Source: Maratus speciosus
Taxonomy: Eukaryota > Arthropoda > Arachnida > Araneae > Salticidae
Length of the DNA stretch: 64,000 nt
Direction: 5' to 3'
Assembly (NCBI GenBank): GCA_963932465.1
Contig: OZ010788.1
Location: 196,790,559-196,854,558 of the forward strand
Shown here: in pieces, positions 22,640 through 33,878 of the stretch
Layout of the letters: each line of letters opens with the position of its first letter
Position numbering within the stretch: the stretch's first letter is position 1
Program-made: the position numbers and the translations under genes
The notes under the pieces: model-generated
Told to the model about the DNA's origin: nothing
What the model saw: only the letters and a program-made list of their open reading frames with translations
The model's database searches: none

Positions 22640-23448
22640 AAAAGATTAATTTTATATTACCACCAAAAATATTGCCATGCAGGTCCTCCGATTCTTTTAA
22701 ATTTGCTTAGAGAAAAATATTGGATTTTGAATGGAAAAAGAACTGTGAGCTCTGTTCTAACAAAATGTACCATTTGTAAAAGATTTAATTCGAAGTTTTT
22801 GGAATCTTTTCCAGTTTCTCTGCCAGAAAATCGAGTGAAAGATGCAGCAGTATTTCAGATTATCGGCACTGATCTGGCTTGCTAGCCCTCTGTTTCTTAA
22901 AAATAAACAGAAAAGTTGGGTTATCTTATTTACATGTGCCATCTACAGAGCTGTGCATTTGGAACTTGTGACTTCAGCTTCTACAGAGGCATTTTTAATT
23001 GCTTTGCGAAGATTTGTATCTCGTAGAGGAAGATGTTCTATTTATATATTGCGGCAACGGTTCCAATTTTGTTGGTGCATGCAATTTTTTAAAAAGATTG
23101 AATTGGAATCGCATACAGAAGTATGGAGCAATAAATTCTATCAGATGGAAATGCAACCCTCCGACTGCTGCTTGGTGGGGCGGATGGTGGGAAAGGCTCA
23201 TCAGATTGATGAAAGATCTATTAAAACGAGTCTTAGGACAAGCCTGTTTGAACTATGAAGAGATGATAACTGTATTGGCTGACTGTGAAAGCATTATAAA
23301 TTCGCGACTACTAACTTACATGTCAGAGAAGGTGTCCATCAAAGCCATATCACCGGACATGTTTCATGTTTCTGAAAGACATTCATGAATGTAGTTTACC
23401 AGACGTTGATTCGGTTGAGGAAAGTTCTCTCACTAGAAGACTTAAATA
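22640..23448 (+). pseudogene. BEL/Pao integrase, broken
   Basis: Similarity runs through three reading frames. The zinc-binding part (YYHQKYCHAGPP near 22655, CTICKRF near 22768) starts in one frame, the catalytic core (IGTDLA near 22862) switches frame at about 22880, and the segment with the NGSNFVG motif near 23050 switches again. The second catalytic position, normally Asp in a DNG-type motif, reads Gly (CGNGSN), so the enzyme would be inactive even if the frames were restored. The typical WKCNPPTAAWWGGWWERL block with the catalytic Glu follows near 23150. Frame changes and the lost Asp show a decayed copy. The coding region is cut by the insertion at 23449 and resumes at 24193. Confidence 0.85.
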
Positions 23449-24184
23449 TAGAGTTGCAAAGGGTTGAAAAAACCGGGTTTAATCCCTGGAATAAACCGGG
23501 TTTTTTGGGAGGGAAATTTTAAGATTCCTGGGAGATTTCGGAAAGTTTTAGGCATGACATTTTTTAATTTATTATTTTTAATGATTTCAATTTTTTTCAA
23601 TGTAGACAAAATGTTTTTTTACGAATATAAACAACATAAATATAGAAAAATAGCTTCAGTTTACATGAGAACTAATGAAATACGTGTTTAAGTTGCAAAA
23701 ATATTAAGTAAGATACATTAAATTTGATAGTTTAATCGTCGATAAGTAAAAAAAGACAGAGGCAAATGATAGAGTCATCTTGGCTGACATGGATGTAAAC
23801 ATCACCCCTGTTTTACCAATAATCCAACGTAAGCAAAAAGAAAATGAACAAAAGTAAAAGATATCAATGGAAAAATACAACGCAATTCGCAAGAAAATTA
23901 TTATAGAGTAGATATGGCAGCTGAATAGTCGATCCTGAATAGTAGATATGCCAGCTAACAAACTTTAAACTCAAAATCATAAGTTTTGTAAATTGCATAA
24001 TGAAAAATTTATCTTAAAGTTTTCAGAGCAGTGCCTGAAATTCTGAGAAAAATTTTAAATTGAAAAATGACTTGTTCTGTTTACCTTGAAAAATCCTACA
24101 AATTTTCCAATATTCCCGGTTTATTCCCCAAAATTTCCTGGTTTATTCCCGTCCCACAAAGTCTGCGGGTTTTTTTCAACTCTA
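23449..24184 (+). mobile_element. hAT-like element with CCGGGTTTATTCCCGG words, complete, 736 bp
   Basis: A perfect 8-bp TSD, CTTAAATA (23441-23448 and 24185-24192), brackets ends TAGAGTTGCAAA and, reverse-complemented, TAGAGTTGAAAA. Removing it rejoins the BEL/Pao protein. Words AACCGGGTTT and TTCCCGG recur at both ends. It has no transposase, so it is non-autonomous. It is the reference copy for the larger composite at 25035-42320. Confidence 0.9.
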
Positions 24185-24192
24185 CTTAAATA

Positions 24193-24656
24193 TAAGCATG
24201 AAGGTAGAGCACTACTCTAATACTCTACCTTCATGAATATAAGCAAGAACTACAAAAAGAGCTCAGAAACCGATTTAAATCAGAATATTTGGGTCTCCTT
24301 ATCCAACGACCAAATGGGAGACGATTGCAACGTTCAATTGCTATAGGAGATATAGTCTTGGTGGGAGAAGATAACAAGAAAAGGATCAATTGGTCATTAG
24401 GACAGGTTACAGAGCTCATTCGGGGCAAAGACAGAAAATTCGTCTTTTGAAGTTACAAACGTCTCATTCGCAGATGATTCATCCTATTCAACAAAGAATT
24501 TACCCTCTGGAAGTGTCATCAGTGGATTTTACAGAAAAAATTTTTCCTAAACCAACTTTGAATGAAAATCAGGTTGATCCTCCAAAAGACGAGTCGCAAA
24601 TTAAAAAGACGAGATCTGGTAGAATGATAAAGATTCCAGAAAGATTCGATTTGTAA
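24193..24656 (+). pseudogene. BEL/Pao pol C-terminal domain (DUF5641-like)
   Basis: After the inserted element the frame continues with the C-terminal domain that follows integrase in BEL/Pao elements: LRNRFKSEYLG near 24260, the IGDIVLVGEDNKKRINWSLG stretch near 24341, and a closing basic RSGRMIKIPERFDL at the stop (24656). A short local duplication (CATGAAGGTAGAG / CTCTACCTTCATG near 24197-24236) disturbs the start of the segment. The 3' part is otherwise open, so decay is uneven. Confidence 0.85.
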
Positions 24657-24726
24657 TGTTTATGTAAATGAAATATTTATTTAATGTGAAGTTTTGATTA
24701 TAATATATAATCAAAAGGTGGGAGGA

Positions 24727-24976
24727 TGTTAAATCTATTGTCTATGTTTATTTATTTTTTATTATCCTCTCATATTTTATTCTCGTGATACTTTGTTATA
24801 ACGTGAATCATAAATTGTATTTTTTAATGTTTTGAATATTTTTATGGAAGAAGGTAAAAAGCTTTACCGGTAAATAAGTTATTTGTGTTTAAGCAGATCG
24901 TGTCTTCTTTTTGTAGATTTTAAATTGATAATTGGCGTCCGCATTATATTCTGAAAGCTGGGTTGTTAAAATAACA
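24727..24976 (+). repeat. 3' LTR of the BEL/Pao element
   Basis: The LTR runs from TGTTAAAT, directly after a purine-rich tract (AAAAGGTGGGAGGA, 24713-24726), to AATAACA. Its ends are TG...CA with the inverted pentamer TGTTA/TAACA. The base after it starts TCCTT, the expected 5-bp TSD candidate, but the left LTR is missing so this cannot be confirmed. Confidence 0.75.
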
Positions 24977-25356
24977 TCCTTTTTGAACGCTTTAAATAAC
25001 AACATGTGCTCCACATCATTGCCCTAGTTATAGCTAGAGTTGCAAAGGCTGGAAAAAACCGGGTTTATTCCCGGGAATAAACCGAGTTTTTTGGGAAGGA
25101 AATTTTTTAAATTTCCGGGAGTTTTCAGAAAGTTTTAAGCATGAAAATTTTTTAATTTATTATTTTTTATTATTTTAATTTTTGACAATTTAAACAAAAC
25201 TAATAACATAAATATAGAAAAAATAACACGGTTTACATGAAAACTAACGAAATAAAGGCTTCCGCTGCAGAAATATTAAGTAAAGAGAAATTTAAAAAAT
25301 TGTTATTTTAATCGTCGATAAGTAAAAAGTGAAAGAGGCAAATGAGAGATTCATCT

Positions 25357-26050
25357 TCCAGGGGCGCCATTTCAGAATTTTCTTGGGGGGGGGGGGGGGC
25401 AAACATTTTTTGAGGGATTTTGTATAGCTAAGGGTAAGATTCAGGGTGTCTAAACCCCCCCCCCCCCTCCGTATGAGAAACGTTTACTGACTTATGCTTA
25501 CAATAACAGTAAAAACTTCGAATACGAAAACTCAGAACCAATGGAATATTTCGTTTTAAACAAGTTTCCGTCTTAGAAGGTAAAATTTTAATATATTGGA
25601 CATGATTTTTTTTTTCTTTTTAGACAGGATCCTATTATAGACAGGTTTCATTTTTACAAGTATCCTCACTGACTGTTAAACCATCTGCTGTATAGTATAG
25701 CTCTGAAAAGAGATATATTAGAGTAAAACTTGTTAAAACGAAATCTGTCTATAACAGATTCCTTTCTAAAAGGGGAAAAAATCAAATTTCGTTTAAAAAA
25801 CATCATACAATTATACTTGCTAAGATGGAGACCTGTTTAAATGGATCCTTTTCTAATCCCTTTCGAAATTTTACTTACAGGGGCGTCATTTATCATGAGT
25901 TTCCTGAGGAAGAAGAAGGAAAATTTTTCTTCGAGGAACAGGGAACGTGGAAAATTGCACAACTTGCAGAACTGCACAAATCACTCAGAAAGAAAATCAC
26001 GCACAATAAAAAATGCTCTACGTGATTTTGTCTCCATAACTTCTTTCACA
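25357..26050. other. G-run and C-run repeat ends, no gene
   Basis: CAGGGGCGCCATTTCAGAA at 25356 begins a new repeat inside the 25035 element, followed by a 14-base G run at 25386 and a C run at 25455. A similar CAGGGGCGTCATTT start occurs at 25878. They resemble hAT termini whose partners were not identified. Confidence 0.45.
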
Positions 26051-26770
26051 AGCATGTGATTATTTCACAATTTTTTTTAATTTTCGTGAAAGTCCGCGAT
26101 TTTTCTTTCTTTCGAAATCCGCAAAATCAATTCGTCAATGGTTCGCAGAAAAAAATCGCGAATCTTGGAAATTAAAAAAAAAAAAAAGTCTCCAAAATGG
26201 TCGCTTAAAAAATCTCTAATTTCTTCAAACGACCGTGGAAAATATTGCTAATTTCATCAGAGATCGCGAAAAGAAATACAGATTTCATCAAATGATAGCA
26301 CAAACAGAAATCTTGAATTATTACGAAAATTTAGTCGAACAATCGCGCAATAAAATCGAGGAGAAATTCGTCAAACGATAGCGTAATAAGATCCAAAATT
26401 TTGTCTAACTCTCCCGCAAAAAAATCACAAACATTATTAGTCGGTGGCAGTAACAAAATCACGAATTTCAATAGATGTTAGTGATAAGGAATCGTGAATT
26501 TTGTCAAAAAAAATCGCCAAGTCGAAAACCAATATCGAATTTCGTCAGTTGGTCGTGGAAAAATATTGTGAATTTCGGCATGTGCTCGCGCGAAAAAAGT
26601 CCATTTCGTATACCGCTTGCAGAAAAAAATTGTGAATTCCGTGAATCGATCGCGGAAAAAGTCGCTAATTTCGTCTGATGATCGCAAAAAAAATCATGAA
26701 ATTCAATCAGTCATGAGATAATCAGCCAACGAAGGTCATGAATAGGTCACGAAATTTGCAAATTTTGTGA
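26051..26770. repeat. ~30-bp palindromic minisatellite, block D (reverse orientation)
   Basis: Degenerate units of about 28-35 bp with the core GCGAATTTCGTCAAACGATCGC repeat about 20 times. Each unit is itself an imperfect palindrome (GCGAaTTT facing AAAnnaTCGC). Long open frames here arise from the repeat and are not genes. Confidence 0.75.
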
Positions 26771-27413
26771 TCTATAAGTATAAGAAAATTTTCGTTAGTG
26801 ATTTTCTGAAAGTAAATGTAAAGCGTTAATTGTTTTGGATTGTGTTTTCACTATTATGAGATGGTTTCATGTTAATCCGATTTTTTAAAGAAAAATCAAA
26901 GAAAAAAGTTTTTCCAAATATTTTTCAGATAAAAAAAACTACATATTAAAACATTAATGAATACTATGTATATATCTTCATTTTTCTACAGAAAAGGTAA
27001 AATTTATAATTAATATTCATATAAAAAACACAAATAAATGCACAAGAATTGCTTTCATGAGCATGCAATATAATTTAAAATTATTTAAGATACATTAGAA
27101 AAATCCAGAACGTTTTCAGTCATCACAAGACCGTTATCAGTGGGATTTAAATGTTATTATTTTCTTTGCGCTTATTCGAGAATTGGCTAGAAGAAAATCA
27201 TTGTGATTGCTGTGTCAATGATTTTGACGAGTTTTTCCATGATCAATTTGCACCCAGCTGAGAAGCAACTGATAAAAAAAAATTCTCACATGTATTTTTA
27301 AAATTAACCAAAGCACTCATTAAAGATATATATGTCTCACCTTGAGGTAGTTCGAATAATAAGGCTTTAAGAAAATTTTTTGATAATTATTAATTTCTAT
27401 GCATAAGCATTTA

Positions 27414-29275
27414 TTACTTTCTTCTATCTTCAATAGAAGAAAGTATTGTAATCGAAATTTTTTTCGACTTCCGGTTTTCGACGGATTTGCATGTTTTAGG
27501 GGTCAGAGATTCCAAAAAACATGTTTATAGAAAATGTCTGTCTGTCTGTGTGTCCGTCTGTCCGTCTGTCCGTCTGTCTGTCGCCATTGTACCATCAAAA
27601 AGTGTATGAAGTTATGTATAGAATTAAACCAAAATTTTATTATAAGTTTTTGGCTATGGCAAGCAGGTCCTCCCGGAATTTGGAAAAAATTCGCCGGTAG
27701 GGGGCGCTGATATAACAATTTTTGTGCGATTTTGAATATTGTACCATCCAAAAGTGTATGGAGTTATGCATAGAATTGAACCAAATTTTTAGTTTAAGTT
27801 TTTGGATATGACAAGCAGGTCCTCCCTTAATTTGGAAAAAATTCACCGGTAGGGGGCGCTGTAAATGCGTTTTTTGTGCGATTTTGAATATTGTACCATC
27901 GAAAAGTGTATGAAGTTATGCATAGAATTGAACCAAATTTTTAGTTTAAGTTTTTGGCTATGGCAAGCAGGTCCTCCCTGAATTTGGAAAAATTCGCCGG
28001 TAGGGGGCGCTGTAATAGCGATTTTTGTGCGATTTTGAATATTGTACCGTCCAAAAGTGTATGAAGTTATGCATAGAATTAAACCAAATTTTTATTTTAA
28101 GTTTTTGGCTATAGCAAGCAGGTCCTCCCTGAATTTGGAAAAAATTCGCCGGTAGGGGGCGCTGTAATAGCGATTTTTGTGCGATTTTGAATATTGTACC
28201 GTCCAAAAATGTATGAAGTTATGCATAGAATTAAACCAAATTTTTATTTTAAGTTTTTGGATATGGCAAGCAGGTCCTCCATGAATTTGCAAAAAATTCG
28301 CCGTTAGGGGGCGCTGTAATAGCGATTTTTGTGCGATTTTGAATATTGCACCATCGAAAAGTGTATGAAGTTATGCATAGAATTGAACCAAAAAAAATTT
28401 TTAAGTTCTTGGCTATGGCAAGGAGGTCCTCCTTCAATTTGTAAAAAAATCGCTCGTAGAGGGCGCTGTAATAGCGATTTTTGTACAATTTTTGTGCCAT
28501 TTTGAATATTGTACCGCCGAAAAGTGTATGAAGTTATGCATAGAATTGAACCAAATTTTACATGTTTATTTTTGGTCATGTCACGAAGGTCCTCCCTGAA
28601 TTTGGAAAAATTCTGCCGGAAGGGGGCACTATAATTGCGATGTCTGTACCATTTTCATTATTGTACCATCGAAAAGTGTATGAAGTTATCCATATAACTG
28701 AACCAAATTTTTTGTGCATGTTTCTGGCTATGGCAAACAAGTCCTCCCTGAACTTGAAAAAATTCCGAAAGAAGGGGGCGCTATAATTCCGATCTCTGTG
28801 CCATTTTCATTATTGTACCATCGAACAGCGTATAAAATTATGCATACAATTGAACCAAAATGTTTGTGCTTGTTTTTGGCTTTGGCCAACAGGTTCTCCT
28901 TGAATTTGGAAATATTGCGCGGTAAAGGGGCTCCGTGCTAGCGATTTTTGTATACTTTTCTTGATTTTTCGTAGTTCTATTGTGCATCGGCGGCTCATGC
29001 AGCGGCGGGAACTCGCTTCCTGCTATGCCGGCTATTCGCAAACAGCTGATAACGACAGAATAAGGAAAAATTAATAATTTTAACAAATATCATGATATAG
29101 ATTAACTCGTTTGTAGTCCGTTTAATTGACTTGAGCAGAAATTTAAGATGAAAATCAAAGTTGGTATAGTATTGAACTAATAATATTGAAGTATTAACAT
29201 GTGTAACTAGGTTTTGAAATATTAAGATGTATAAGATAGAAGAAAGTTTTGGGATTGGCACATCCAACTAGTTTA
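27414..29275 (+). mobile_element. Satellite-bearing element, long copy (nine 152-bp units)
   Basis: The left end is an 11-bp-stem hairpin (CTTTCTTCTAT, loop CTTCA, ATAGAAGAAAG at 27417-27443). A TCTG/TCCG microsatellite follows (27536-27581), then nine tandem units of almost exactly 152 bp (phase marks at 27589, 27741, 27893, 28044, 28196, 28348, 28511, 28663 and 28815), each with GTAGGGGGCGCTGTAA. The right end carries GATAGAAGAAAG and CCAATCCC in reverse. The same ends occur around a different tandem array at 7874-8693. Open frames on the minus strand are produced by the array. Confidence 0.8.
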
Positions 29276-29363
29276 ATGCTTATGTTTTCATTGCAATCAA
29301 ATCTGATAAGTTATTTTAGAGTTTGAGCAATATTCTAATGTTTGTTTGAGTCTGACATTTGAT

Positions 29364-30621
29364 TAGGGATGCACCGAATATTCGGTATCTATTCGGTATT
29401 CGGCCATACTACCGAATATTTGGTTAGGCCGAATATCAAACTATTCGGTTTGCCGAATATTCGGCTTGGACGAAATCAAACTATTCAGCCTACCGAATAT
29501 TCGGTTTGGCCGAATATCAAACTATTCGACCAAACCGAATACTTAAAAAACCTCTGTAAAATATTTTTTTAAACGTTACACAACTTCTACTTTTAACTGT
29601 CAATTAATAAAGATATTCAAAATAATTAGAATATAATAATATTCAGAATAATTCTTTAAATAAAAGAGAATGATTTTATATTATTTATTTGTTGTTTTAA
29701 AACTGTCACTAAAAAATTAACCATTAATGACATGTCATTTGTTCATGGGAGTTATTAAAGTAGAAATGCAAGTTATTTAGCATTGTCTGGAAAATAATCC
29801 GTTTCTTGCTTTTTCGAAAACAGGGCGTTTCTAAACAAAATTGAAGAAAATTTCAGGGGTAATAATAGCCATCAAACAGGCAATTTTTTGTCCAGTAAAT
29901 CAGGATCGCAATTCACTTATTCAGTCAAAAATACAGTGTATCCCCAAGTCAAACTTTAATTTTCTTTTGTTACTTTAACAATAATGAAGGTTAAAAAGCA
30001 GAAAAACCAACGTTTAAAATGCACAAATAATATATGAAAAGCAGCAAACAGCTGTTTCGAATCTACTAGCGAGATTCTTCTTCAGTGCAAAAGGAACAGC
30101 GTGCTAGAAAAAGCAAGGCTGAGCCAATGGCACGCTGTTCCTTTTGCACTGAAGAAGAATCTCGCTAGTAGATTCGAAACAGCTGTTTGCTGCTTTTCAT
30201 ATATTATTTGTGCATTTTAAACGTTGGTTTTTCTGCTTTTTAATATTGTTGCACAAAGGCTTTATTTGCTATTTTTAAATAATGAAGGTATTGTAACTAT
30301 ATTGTTAACAGAGTTACTTTAATTTCTGTGAAATATGATAACATGACGAGAAGTGCTGTAAATAGCAACCATTCATATCTAAACAGCACTGAGCCAAACA
30401 TTATTTTATTAAGAATGCATCTAACAATACTTATACTGTACCACTGGTCAAAATCCAGTCTCTTCCAAGGATATCATCACATTCTATATAAGCAAATTAA
30501 TGTGATGCAAATTTCGCTAAAATATCTTCATTTTTATACAGTTATAAATGAAAATTCTGCTACGACTTGTACACCTTTCATTTTTGATGAAAGAAGTGGA
30601 AAGATGTGTTGCTTCTTGTTC
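29364..30621 (-). mobile_element. Second copy of the CCGAATATTCGG-word element, truncated
   Basis: It starts TAGGGATGCACCGAATATTCGG at 29364 and aligns in reverse orientation with about 9106 down to 6620 of the copy at 5788-9106, without that copy's nested insert. The words CCGAATATTCGG and TTCGGCC recur seven or more times at 29372-29543. It is interrupted by the palindromic insert 29992-30277 and ends where another element begins at 30622. Confidence 0.75.
29992..30277 (+). mobile_element. Palindromic retroelement fragment with a 12-bp TSD
   Basis: Two 114-bp arms (29991-30104 and 30130-30243) are exact inverted copies around a 25-bp spacer. A 12-bp direct repeat AATAATGAAGGT (29980-29991, 30278-30289) flanks the insert, and the related copy near 6975 confirms the uninterrupted sequence. 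A one-sided tail (30244-30277) follows the right arm. The long TSD, the tail and the head-to-head copies fit target-primed insertion (Penelope-like or LINE) rather than a cut-and-paste transposon. The arm contains a hairpin flanked by CTGAAGA and CGAAAC (30147-30180). Confidence 0.75.
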
Positions 30622-30754
30622 CATAGGCGTAACCAGGGGGGGGGGGTGCCCTGGGACCCCCCCCCCCCCCACCCGCTTGCGCAGACTCAAGCACAATTAT
30701 TTTAAAAAATCAAGGTCTACAAAAGAAAAAATAAGTGAAAGCAGAGTTCAATTA

Positions 30755-30785
<31 letters not shown>

Positions 30786-33700
30786 TTGTAGTTTAGCAAA
30801 TTAGTTTAGTTCAGATAACTAACAGCCTAAGTTTTGAACTGTGATAAAAAAAAATTCCACGTTTTTTTTTCTTTTAATGTTCTTTATCTTTTTTTAAAAC
30901 TAGAATATTTACAAGAATCTGTATTAGTCGTAGTGAGCCAAAAAGCAGATTTTATAATCCCACTTTGACTTTTTTTTTTTTTTTTTTTTTTGTGTGTTTG
31001 AGATTTTTTTAACACCGCTCTTTCTATTGCATATTTCTGCAATTTCATGAGAAATTAACGCGAGTTCTTGACGAGGTTAGAAACAGAAATTATTTGTCTC
31101 TTTGATTTCGCAGTCTAAAGTCTAGAATGAAGCAAAAAATTCTGAAAGGGAATGCAGATGTGAAACAGTAATTGTAATAAAATGCGATTAGCCGGGTGAA
31201 AGGTGAGGGTGCACAGACCCTGCCTCCTTTGAAAATGAGAAATAATAACACAGAAATTAAAATTAATCTGAAGTTGGTTGGTTGGTTGAATTTCGTGTTT
31301 CGCGACCATATTTTGACATTCGTAAAAGGAATATGGTTGTATTTTATGGTAGTCTTTCAAGTCAATACAGTAATTTGTTTCCTCTGAAAATTTTAACGCG
31401 ATTTTTGGAGTTTCTTCTCATTTCGTGGAGTTCTTTTGAAACTAGGAAAAGGACCCGGTTTCAATGTTTTAGCCCAGTGCTTTAAATTTTGATGAAATTC
31501 GCGACTTTATTCTGTGATCATTACATGATATTTACAATTTTTCCCAAAGTCATTTGACGAAATTCACGTCTTTCTACGCGATTTTTTGTCGAAATACGCA
31601 CTTTTCAACACTAACCTTTGACAAAATTCGTGTTTTTCACCGCGATCCTTTGATGAAATTCGCATTTTTACCGCGATATTTTGACGAAATTGGGATGTCT
31701 TTAGCACGATCCTTCGATAAAATTCGTGTTTTCTTTACACAATCTTTTGACAAAATTCGCTTTTTCTTTCCGTGATCTTTTGACGAAATTCGCATTTTCT
31801 TTCTGCGTTCCTTTGACGAAATTCTCTTTTTCATCGAGATCCTTTGACGAATTTTTTTTTCCCTTTTTTTTTTTTGCGACCTACTCACGAAATTGAATTT
31901 TTTTTTTACAAGGATCATTTGTCGAAATTCGCGATAGTTTTGTGCTACCGATCGAGAAAATTCTCGATATCTTTCCGTACCAATTAACAAAATCCTTTGC
32001 TCTTTTCCGCGACTTTTTGAGGAAATTTGCTACATTTTCTCTTCAATCATTTATCGAAATTCTTGATTTTTTTGCGCAATCTTTGACGAAATTCGCGATT
32101 TCCTTCTGCACTCTTTTATCGAAATTCACGATATTTTTCACGCTCGCTTGAAGAAATTCTTAAATTTTTCCGGGATCGAGTCGCGAATTGATTTTAAGAA
32201 GTTCAACAAAAGAAATAAAAATCGCGGACTTAATTTTTTTTTAAATATCCACTGAAGAATCACAGATCTGTGAAAGAATTTAAAGGCGGAAATACTACAC
32301 AGCATTTTTTATTATACGGATCTTTCCTTTTTTGTGCACAAATCCCGCAATCCCGCACGTTATTTCAAACTCTGCCCCTCAAAGAAAACTTCATTACTAT
32401 TGGAGTTCGCATGTTGCTTTTTTTTAAACGAACATAGAATTAAAGAAATCTAGATTAGGGTGGGAGGAGGGACTGCATTTGGCAACGTACTTTCGCCCAA
32501 GCTACGACCACTTCCGCCTAGAAACAAACGAATCCTGAATTATCGCGATTTTTTTTCCGAGCCAAATTAAATTTTCATCTTTCTTATGAGAACTGATTTG
32601 ACATTATTTCAATTTGAATTTAATCACGGCAGTTGCAAAAATTACCGGAGAGTTTTTTATGTTTAAAAAAAAGTCAGAAACTCGCCTCAAAGTGCAAAAA
32701 ACCTCGTTATAAATCGCATTAAAAATTTGGAAAAGATTAAAGGGCAGCAGGGAACGAAATTAACTAATTGGGTAAAATATTTAAATCAGATTTCTTTTAG
32801 GAACGCGAAAAAACCCCTCTAAAAATAACATTAAAAAATTGTTACAAATTGAAAAATCGCTCTAAGAATCTCGAAAAAACTTTATTGAAAAGAAGACAAA
32901 GTTTACTGGATAAAATATATAAATCGAATTCTTTTTTACTAATTTGAAAAAAATCGCATAAAAAATGAATTGAAAAATTCCAGAAGTTGTCTTCGATATG
33001 CATGACTTCAGGCAAACAGGTACTTTCCTGTTAAATCTTGCGACTGTGAGTACCTCATTGTTTTTTCAGGGTTCAGCGCTCGCGCGTATACACACACACG
33101 GAGACAGACAAGCACCTATCTTTATTATTACAGTCGCATCATGATAATATAATTTTTATCATCTTGACAAAATTTAGTGTATTGCTTTACCCAATACATT
33201 GGACACATTCTGAGGAAAAAACATGAATTATTAATGAATATTGTAATTATTTATAATATTATAATAATTATTTATATGCACTTTCCTCCAAAATTTCTTG
33301 GTTCTCCACCGGTGATCCCTAAGAAGTCATGGAGTCACATTCTGAAAAACTTTCGTGGGTATGTATTTGTGTACAGCATGTATTATCTGAGATTTATCAT
33401 CCGGCAAAATTTCATCTACAAGACTTTGAGATAGATAATGCTAGGTTTATGTCTCATGCAATGCCCCTGTGCCTATAAAAGTTTCCAGCAAGATTAAAGG
33501 CATTTTTTAACCATTGGAAGAAGTTAGGGTGCCAAAAAATTTTACACTTGTGACCACACTTAGTCACTGTCTTATTTCACTGCTGCAAGGAGATTTACAT
33601 ATCTTTTTTTTTTACCATTAGATTTAGTTTTGATGTTTTGAACCCCTTTTCACACCCCCTCACGCAAACAAAATCTCGTTTGAGCTCCTTTTAAAAGAAA

Positions 33701-33878
33701 TAACACACAATTATGAATTCTAAGAGGAAAACCTGTCTAAAACGGAAATTCGGCCGGTTTAATGAGGTTCCGTTTTAGCAGGTTTTACTACATAAGATAT
33801 TGTTTGTATCCAACATATTCTGGCTAAAAAGTCTGGGCACCCCCCCCCCCCCCGTTCAAAAGGCTTGTTACGCCTATG
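30622..33878. mobile_element. Candidate hAT element with CATAGGCGTAAC ends, 3.26 kb
   Basis: CATAGGCGTAAC at 30622 and GTTACGCCTATG ending at 33878 are a perfect 12-bp inverted pair, each followed inward by G/C runs. The flanks share only TGTTC (30617-30621 and 33879-33883) rather than a full 8 bp, so the pairing is likely but not proven. Inside are a (TA)n tract (30754-30775), T runs, minisatellite block A, and three loosely repeated ~120-bp units at 32640-32980. Confidence 0.5.
31490..32195. repeat. ~30-bp palindromic minisatellite, block A
   Basis: About 22 degenerate units with core GATCCTTTGACGAAATTCGCG occur in one orientation. Overlapping open frames on both strands result from the repeat and lack any domain. 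Confidence 0.75.

Larger units (their letters stand above)
22640..24976 (+). mobile_element. BEL/Pao LTR retrotransposon, 5'-truncated
   Basis: Only the 3' end remains: the integrase, the C-terminal pol domain, a polypurine tract (24713-24726) and a 250-bp 3' LTR. The rest of pol, gag and the 5' LTR are absent. The copy is interrupted by a hAT element at 23449-24184. Confidence 0.85.

Noticed and set aside
26051..26770. CRISPR-like array
   Set aside because: The ~30-bp units are adjacent, degenerate and lack unique spacers; the genome is eukaryotic.
27503..28579. Overlapping minus-strand frames with repeated PCHSQKL-type phrases
   Set aside because: They are read-through of the 152-bp tandem units of the satellite-bearing element, not genes.
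30754..30775. (TA)n tract as a promoter TATA box
   Set aside because: It is a simple dinucleotide microsatellite inside a transposon, with no gene downstream.
30622..33878. Full 8-bp TSD for this candidate element
   Set aside because: Only TGTTC is shared by the flanks; the element is kept with reduced confidence but a TSD is not claimed.
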